From Veillonellaceae bacterium (lineage in GTDB: Bacteria > Bacillota_C > Negativicutes > Veillonellales > Veillonellaceae), in the NCBI GenBank assembly GCA_902834965.1, contig CADFKY010000009.1, positions 1 through 20,902 on the forward strand: 20,902 nt of DNA. Reading direction: 5' to 3'. Below the pieces are notes generated by a model that was not told where the DNA came from, did no database searches, and saw nothing but the letters and a program-made list of their open reading frames with translations. Both the position numbers and the translations under genes were made by a program. Shown here piece after piece: positions 16,763 through 20,902 of the stretch (position 1 is the first letter of the stretch; each line of letters begins with the position of its first letter).

Positions 16763-17712
16763 TGAGTGAACGCGATTTAAATAACACCGTTACGCCTAAT
16801 CCAAAGCTTGCTGTTGACTACTGCGGTATTAAGATGAAAAATCCTATTATTGCCGCATCTGGTACCTTTGGTAATGGTCCTGAGTATGCTGGTTATTTAG
16901 ACCTTAGTAATGAAGTAGGTGCTATTTCTGTTAAAGGTTTAACACCTAAAGGTCGTCACGGCAACCCAGGAACTCGTATCGCAGAAACACCGTCTGGTGT
17001 CTTAAACTGTATTGGCCTTGAAAATCCTGGGGCAGAACATTTTGTAACAGATATTTTGCCAGACCTCAAGAAATACGATGTACCATTGTTAGCGAATATG
17101 TCTGCTGGAACGGTAGAGGAATTTGCATGGATGGCAGAAACTCTATCTGTAGATGGTATTGCGGGCCTAGAGGTTAATGTATCTTGTCCAAATGTTGCTT
17201 GTGAAGGTATGGCTTTTGGTGTAGATCCAAAGGTAGTAGAACAAGTAACTAAAGCTGTTCGTAAGGTAACAGATAAGCCTGTTATTGTAAAACTTTCACC
17301 GAATGTAACCGACATTGTGGAAATCGCAAAGGCTGTAGAAGCTGGTGGCGGTGATGGGGTCAGTCTCATCAATACCATTCTCGGTATGGCCATAGATATC
17401 CATCGCCGTAAACCTGTATTGGGTAATATTTATGGTGGTTTATCTGGTCCAGCTGTAAAACCAGTAGCACTTCGCATGGTGCACCAAGTGTATAAAGGCG
17501 TTAATATTCCTATTATGGGCCTTGGTGGTATTATGACTGGTACTGATGCTATTGAATTTATGATGGCTGGTGCTCAAGCAGTTCAAGTTGGGGTTGCTAC
17601 GATGGTAGACCCAACAGCTATTTCTCGTATTGCTCGAGAAATGGGCGATTATGTGGAACAATATAATCTTAACAGCATTACTGATATAGTAGGTGCTGTC
17701 CATCAAGGATAG
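16762..17712 (+). CDS. pyrD: Dihydroorotate dehydrogenase, catalytic subunit (type 1B)
   Basis: Oxidises dihydroorotate to orotate using FMN, working with PyrK as a heterotetramer in the cytoplasm. The 316-residue TIM barrel shows ASGTFGNG (32-39), NCIGLENPG (82-90) with the substrate Asn, and VNVSCPNV (138-145). Catalytic base Cys142 is typical of class 1 enzymes, whereas class 2 uses Ser. The FMN phosphate region is GLGGIMTGTDAIEFMMAGA. The adjacent pyrK confirms the NAD-dependent 1B type. It is the last gene of the operon here and a terminator follows within 10 nt. Confidence 0.97.
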   Translation: MSERDLNNTVTPNPKLAVDYCGIKMKNPIIAASGTFGNGPEYAGYLDLSNEVGAISVKGLTPKGRHGNPGTRIAETPSGVLNCIGLENPGAEHFVTDILPDLKKYDVPLLANMSAGTVEEFAWMAETLSVDGIAGLEVNVSCPNVACEGMAFGVDPKVVEQVTKAVRKVTDKPVIVKLSPNVTDIVEIAKAVEAGGGDGVSLINTILGMAIDIHRRKPVLGNIYGGLSGPAVKPVALRMVHQVYKGVNIPIMGLGGIMTGTDAIEFMMAGAQAVQVGVATMVDPTAISRIAREMGDYVEQYNLNSITDIVGAVHQG

Positions 17713-17720
17713 TAAAAAGA

Positions 17721-17751
17721 AGACCTAGTACATTATGTACTAGGTCTTTTT
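17721..17751. terminator. Terminator after pyrD, probably bidirectional
   Basis: A 12-base stem (17721-17732 with 17736-17747, arms AGACCTAGTACA and TGTACTAGGTCT) around a TTA loop is followed by T to 17751. The bases before it (AAAAAGA) would give a T-rich tail on the other strand, so it can also stop leftward transcripts from the LysR gene. Confidence 0.93.
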
Positions 17752-17809
17752 GTATGTATTGTATTAATGTTCATAACTGTACAAAATCTCATACGATAAG
17801 TTATAAATA

Positions 17810-17837
17810 CCATACTATATGAATTAGTATAGTGTGG
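17810..17837 (-). terminator. Hairpin directly after the LysR stop codon
   Basis: The arms CCATACTATA (17810-17819) and TATAGTGTGG (17828-17837) are complementary at 9 of 10 positions (one G-T in RNA). On the minus strand it sits immediately after the LysR stop, followed only by a short TATTT tail. It may be a weak terminator for the regulator gene. Confidence 0.4.
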
Positions 17838-17838
17838 C

Positions 17839-18729
17839 TTATACATATGCTTTGTAGAAATCAATAAACTGCTGTGCTACAGGGGATAAAGCATGGCCTT
17901 TAAGCGTAATAAATGCTTTTTTAAAATCGCCTGAGAATTCTGGCAATTTGATACGGGCCATTTTACGATGGTTAATGAGCTCTTTTGCATCCATAGGAAC
18001 TAAAGACACAGTTCTCCCAGAGGATGCCCATTCGATGGCAGAGCTCTTAGTTGTAGTGATGGCAACAGCATTCAATTGATCCATGTCAGTTAAGCTAGAC
18101 TGCATAATCATTCGCACAGATCCACCAGAGAGGGATAAAGGACACTTTTTGATATCATCCCATGTGATGGTATCATGTTCACGATCTATCCAGAATACAT
18201 CACGGCGGAAAATAGCGTATAAATGTTCCTCTTGAGTAAGAAGGATATCAAATTTATCAGTGTCTACCATTTGAATGTTTGCAATTCCCAGCTCTGCATT
18301 ACCATTAATAAGTTGATTGACCACATTAGTCATTAGTCCTTCGTAGATTTCGAAGTGAACTGATGGGTATTTCATGGAAAAGGCTGGTAAGTATTGTTGT
18401 ACGATTGGTGTGGAGCGCGATGCAGACGTAGCGATTCGCAATGTACCTTCAATACGTGAGTTCAACTGTTGTACTGCATTGTATGTTGATTCTTCAATGG
18501 AGCATAATTGTTGGGCTTTTTGATAAAAAATTTTGCCCGCATCAGTCAGTTGTAAGTTTGATCCTCGTTGGCCGCGCTTGATATTTATGAGTTGAGCTCC
18601 AAATTCAGCTTCTAAATACTTTAATTGTTTACTTAAAGCTGGTTGTGTAATATGAAGAATCTCTGCGGCCTGAGTCATATTGCCCGTTTGAACGAGGGTA
18701 ATAAAATTGTGGTAGTAAGATGTATCCAT
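17839..18729 (-). CDS. LysR-family transcriptional regulator
   Basis: A 296-residue LysR-type regulator. The N-terminal winged HTH covers about 3-62, with recognition region MTQAAEILHITQPALSKQLKYLE (18-40) and the following LTDAGKIFYQKAQ linker helix. The C-terminal part is the LysR substrate-binding domain (from about residue 90, LRIATSASRS). The ligand cannot be inferred. The start is supported by GGGAG just upstream on the minus strand (18733-18738). It is transcribed divergently from the small gene at 18926 across a 196-base gap. LysR proteins often control the divergent neighbour and themselves, so the small gene is the first candidate target. It is not part of the pyr operon, being opposed to it and separated by a terminator. 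Confidence 0.93.
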   Translation of the reverse strand: MDTSYYHNFITLVQTGNMTQAAEILHITQPALSKQLKYLEAEFGAQLINIKRGQRGSNLQLTDAGKIFYQKAQQLCSIEESTYNAVQQLNSRIEGTLRIATSASRSTPIVQQYLPAFSMKYPSVHFEIYEGLMTNVVNQLINGNAELGIANIQMVDTDKFDILLTQEEHLYAIFRRDVFWIDREHDTITWDDIKKCPLSLSGGSVRMIMQSSLTDMDQLNAVAITTTKSSAIEWASSGRTVSLVPMDAKELINHRKMARIKLPEFSGDFKKAFITLKGHALSPVAQQFIDFYKAYV

Positions 18730-18925
18730 AGAATCTCCCTATTATACACAAAATAAGATAAATAAAAATTATAACGAACTAAGTAACAGTAATTTCACAT
18801 TTGATAAAATAGCGTATATACTATATTCATCAAGGAAAGAGAAAGAATAATGTGTTTGAAATAAACTTTCTATCCTTATCACAATTTTTAATATAATAAT
18901 AGTGATTAAGAAAGTAGGTACTATC
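18730..18925. promoter_or_regulatory. Divergent intergenic region between LysR gene and small ORF
   Basis: This AT-rich gap holds a TATAAT on the plus strand (18892-18897), 28 nt before the ATG at 18926, and a TATAAT on the minus strand (18773-18768) toward the LysR gene. Neither has a clear -35. If the plus -10 is used, transcription starts near 18904, after the alternative GTG at 18902. No clear LysR operator could be singled out. Confidence 0.35.
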
Positions 18926-19114
18926 ATGGGCGTAGTAAAAAGAACATTAAGTAAAGCAATTCGTAACTGGGAAGCACGTAGATTAATGACTGCACATAAT
19001 GCAGGTGTTAGTCGTAAAAAACAACTTGAACGCGTATGGCCTCATCCATTAACTACAGAAAAACGTCATGAACTTAGTCAAGGCGTAAGTGGCTTAGTTA
19101 ATAGTGAAAACTAA
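18926..19114 (+). CDS. Small basic protein of unknown function, 62 residues
   Basis: I do not recognise this protein. From ATG 18926 it has 62 residues beginning MGVVKRTLSKAIRNWEARRL. It is rich in Arg, Lys and His, with likely helices at 4-21 and 29-36, a VWPHPLTTEK stretch in the middle (38-47) and an SQGVSGLVNSEN tail. No membrane segment, signal peptide or cysteine pair is seen. The frame opens at GTG 18902, but a TATAAT at 18892-18897 and an AGTAGGT ribosome site (18913-18919) favour the ATG. It could be a nucleic-acid-binding or regulatory small protein, but that rests only on charge. It converges with the yigZ-family gene, 23 nt away. Confidence 0.6.
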   Translation: MGVVKRTLSKAIRNWEARRLMTAHNAGVSRKKQLERVWPHPLTTEKRHELSQGVSGLVNSEN

Positions 19115-19137
19115 TTACTATGTGTGTATCAGTTAGA

Positions 19138-19791
19138 TTATAGTTCTAGCGGTAGCACCACTTCAATAGAATCTAATATAGTACAAGTAGCAGCTCCATG
19201 ACTCATGTCTTGGAGCTCTTTTTGTATGCGCTCTACATCAGTTGGTGGCACTAAGATGGTTATATCTACATGTTCACCAAAGTTTGATTCATAATGTAGT
19301 TTTTGATCTTGCACATATCTTTCAATGGCTCCATATAAGGCATAGTCGATGGTAGCCTGCAGCTGAGTTCGTGTTGTGTGTAGTTCTTTAGGGGCAAGAC
19401 GTAAGGTTTCCGCAACGGAGTGTGAATATGCACGAATCAAACCACCTGCACCTAATTTGATGCCTCCAAAATAACGGGTTACTACGACCGCTACATTGGT
19501 AATACCTGTTTTTTTGAGTACTTCTAACATAGGTTTACCTGCTGTACCAGATGGTTCACCATTGTCAGAAGAGCGCTGTTGTTCTTGCTTTGGTCCTAAT
19601 GCAAAGGCCGTACAATTATGGCGGGCATCCCAAAATTCTTTATTGATGCGGCTAATAAAAGCCTGTGCCTCCTCTTCTGTAGAACAAGGATATACAGTTG
19701 TGATAAAACGCGATTTCTCCACAACATATTCATGGCGAAATTCCTTCGCTACCGAAGTGAATTCTACAATAGGGCTTATTGATTCACACAT
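19138..19791 (-). CDS. yigZ: YigZ/YvyE (IMPACT, UPF0029) family protein
   Basis: A 217-residue cytoplasmic protein of the YigZ/IMPACT family, whose bacterial role is not settled. The N-terminal domain carries KSRFI (26-30), DARHNC (55-60), SDNGEPSGTAGKPML (75-89) and the signature RYFGGIKLGAGGLIRAY (106-122). A C-terminal ferredoxin-like UPF0029 domain runs from about 140 to the end. Length is typical. The start is certain: AAAGGAGGTGA lies on the minus strand at 19806-19796, close to the ATG. A TATAAT (minus strand, 19846-19841) could be its -10. No clear terminator lies between it and the convergent small gene. Confidence 0.93.
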   Translation of the reverse strand: MCESISPIVEFTSVAKEFRHEYVVEKSRFITTVYPCSTEEEAQAFISRINKEFWDARHNCTAFALGPKQEQQRSSDNGEPSGTAGKPMLEVLKKTGITNVAVVVTRYFGGIKLGAGGLIRAYSHSVAETLRLAPKELHTTRTQLQATIDYALYGAIERYVQDQKLHYESNFGEHVDITILVPPTDVERIQKELQDMSHGAATCTILDSIEVVLPLEL

Positions 19792-19937
19792 AGATTCACC
19801 TCCTTTGGAATCAAAGTTTATGTTTATTCATCATCACTTTATTATAATCTATTTTTTTATACTATGTATAGGTGTATAGGTGGCAGGAGATTAATTCCCC
19901 TAGAAAAAGGAAATAACCCTCTAGATTTGGTAGGATA

Positions 19938-19965
19938 TTGACGTAATGAGAATTTATGTTATTAT
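19938..19965 (+). promoter_or_regulatory. Candidate promoter of the copper ATPase gene
   Basis: TTGACG (19938-19943) is followed after 16 bases by TATTAT (19960-19965), preceded by TG at 19957-19958 (extended -10). Transcription would begin near 19972, giving a leader of about 160 nt that contains the two inverted repeats at 19979 and 20084. A TATAAT at 20008-20013 without a -35 is an alternative. Confidence 0.45.
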
Positions 19966-19978
19966 GGAATAGAGACGC

Positions 19979-20008
19979 ATGAACGAATACTCATGTAAAA
20001 GTGTTCAT
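19979..20008. repeat. Inverted repeat at the start of the copA leader
   Basis: ATGAAC (19979-19984) and GTTCAT (20003-20008) are perfect inverted copies separated by 18 bases, just downstream of the proposed transcription start. A nested CATGA/TCATG (19978-19982 and 19991-19995) competes with it. It could be an operator or RNA hairpin; it does not match the CopY box TACAnnTGTA. Confidence 0.3.
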
Positions 20009-20083
20009 ATAATAAACTTTACGTGTTTATAAATACTCTGTTACCGATGTATGATATGTCTACTATGAGTTTCTGACTTATAT

Positions 20084-20104
20084 AGATATATAGGACATAT
20101 ATCT
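20084..20104. repeat. Perfect inverted repeat 26 nt before copA
   Basis: The eight-base arms AGATATAT (20084-20091) and ATATATCT (20097-20104) flank AGGAC. In RNA this would be a hairpin close to the ribosome site; in DNA it has the shape of a dimer operator. The rest of the 19792-20130 gap shows only the promoter candidates listed and AT-rich sequence. Confidence 0.5.
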
Positions 20105-20130
20105 TTGAAATTCCAGTAGAAAGAAGTGAT

Positions 20131-20902
20131 ATGATGTGTAAGAAGAAACAAGAGTTTGATATTACCGGTATGCACTGTGCTGCTTGTGTAAAGCGCGTTG
20201 AAAATGTTGTTTCTAAGATCGATGGCGTAGAATCTGTAAAGGTTAATCTGCTCACTCGAAAGGGGAGCGTAGAATACAAAGATGGTTCTACAGTAGAACC
20301 ACAACAAATTATCGATGCCATTACGAATATTGGTTTTGGTGCTGCAGAAGCTGATGAAACAAAGCAAGAAATAGAAAAGGTTAATTTAAAACCTCATATT
20401 ACGCGTCTTATCATTGCTGCTTGTATGGCTGTACCGATGATGATTAACATGACATTACATCGCTTTGGTATTCAAGCCTTGCCTGTATGGGTAGAGTTTA
20501 TTCTAGCTACCATTGCTCAATTCGGTCCTGGTCTTATGTTCTATAAGAGTGCGTGGAGTGCGGTGAAGAATGGCGCTCTTACTATGGATGTTCTAGTTGT
20601 AATGGGCACAACAGTTGCTTATCTATTCAGTATTTTCAACTGGCAATTCCACCCAGAACTAGGTCCCCATGGTATTTACTTTGAAACCTCAGCTTGGCTC
20701 ATTACTTTCATCCTTCTTGGTAAACTCTTAGAAGAAATTGCTAAGGGGCGTACCTCTGAAGCGCTTCAAAAATTGATCGCCTTGCAACCGGCAACAGCTC
20801 ATGTGTTGCGCGATGGTGAGTTTGTAGATATTCCTACATCCAAGGTAGTAGCCGGCGATATTTTACAAGTTCGTGCAGGCGAAAAAATTCCAGTAGATGG
20901 TA
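20131..20902 (+). CDS. copA: Copper-type P1B ATPase, N-terminal part (cut by window edge)
   Basis: The first 257 codons of a heavy-metal P-type ATPase, most likely the Cu(I) exporter CopA. Residues about 7-72 are one heavy-metal-associated domain with the metal site GMHCAAC (C16 and C19). Hydrophobic segments follow at about 92-109, 118-137 and 152-170 (with the P1B block TMDVLVVMGT), then 186-202. LGKLLEEIAKGRTSEALQKL leads into the actuator domain, with AGDILQVRAGEKIPVDG at the window end. The CPC motif, DKTGT phosphorylation site and ATP-binding domain lie outside, so the exact metal cannot be confirmed. The start could be ATG 20131 or ATG 20134; the upstream AGAAAGAAGTG is a weak ribosome site. 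Transcribed divergently from the yigZ-family gene. Confidence 0.9.
   Translation, partial: MMCKKKQEFDITGMHCAACVKRVENVVSKIDGVESVKVNLLTRKGSVEYKDGSTVEPQQIIDAITNIGFGAAEADETKQEIEKVNLKPHITRLIIAACMAVPMMINMTLHRFGIQALPVWVEFILATIAQFGPGLMFYKSAWSAVKNGALTMDVLVVMGTTVAYLFSIFNWQFHPELGPHGIYFETSAWLITFILLGKLLEEIAKGRTSEALQKLIALQPATAHVLRDGEFVDIPTSKVVAGDILQVRAGEKIPVDG

Noticed and set aside
19109..19137. Possible terminator between the small ORF and the yigZ-family gene
   Set aside because: Only a 4-base CTAA/TTAG pairing is possible and there is no T run on either strand.
19900..19925. CTAGA/TCTAG short inverted repeat in the yigZ-copA gap
   Set aside because: Five-base arms separated by a long spacer are expected by chance in AT-rich DNA.

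Overview
The window reads as chromosome of a diderm Firmicute (class Negativicutes), most probably a Veillonella. The evidence is the combination of a porin carrying an N-terminal SLH domain and ending in a C-terminal Phe (an outer-membrane protein tethered to peptidoglycan), the Gram-positive-type rapZ-yvcK-whiA cluster, and a Firmicute-type pyrimidine operon controlled by a PyrR attenuator. The genus is inferred from memory of gene content, not from a search.

Layout. (1) 1-1496: an SLH-domain porin (OmpM type) with an extended -10 promoter, a long leader and a strong UUCG-capped terminator. (2) 1709-9259: a five-gene rightward unit made of a Cof-type HAD phosphatase, rapZ, yvcK, whiA and a 1106-residue exported protein whose central ~585 residues are an almost uninterrupted Ala/Glu/Arg/Lys helix; it closes with a strong terminator. 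(3) 9288-17751: the pyrimidine operon pyrB-pyrC-carA-carB-pyrK-pyrD, with a near-consensus promoter, a PyrR-binding hairpin, an attenuator terminator in the leader and a terminator after pyrD. Genes inside it overlap or nearly abut, so translational coupling is likely. (4) 17810-20130: a leftward LysR regulator, a divergent 62-residue basic protein of unknown function, and a leftward YigZ/IMPACT-family gene. (5) 20131-20902: the first 257 codons of a CopA-type P1B ATPase, cut by the window edge, behind a leader with two inverted repeats.

How the parts work together: the pyr operon makes orotate from glutamine, bicarbonate and aspartate (CarAB, PyrB, PyrC, PyrDK). PyrE and PyrF, needed to reach UMP, and the regulator PyrR are not in the window and must be elsewhere. 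The rapZ-yvcK-whiA block is a conserved Firmicute/Actinobacteria arrangement linked to envelope precursor and cell-division control. The long-helix envelope protein is 12 nt behind whiA and probably shares its transcript. The porin and the long-helix protein are the two envelope-specific items, and the latter is the least explained object here.

No rRNA, tRNA, CRISPR array, insertion sequence or phage gene was seen. Apart from the PyrR system, regulatory sites were called by eye and are tentative.
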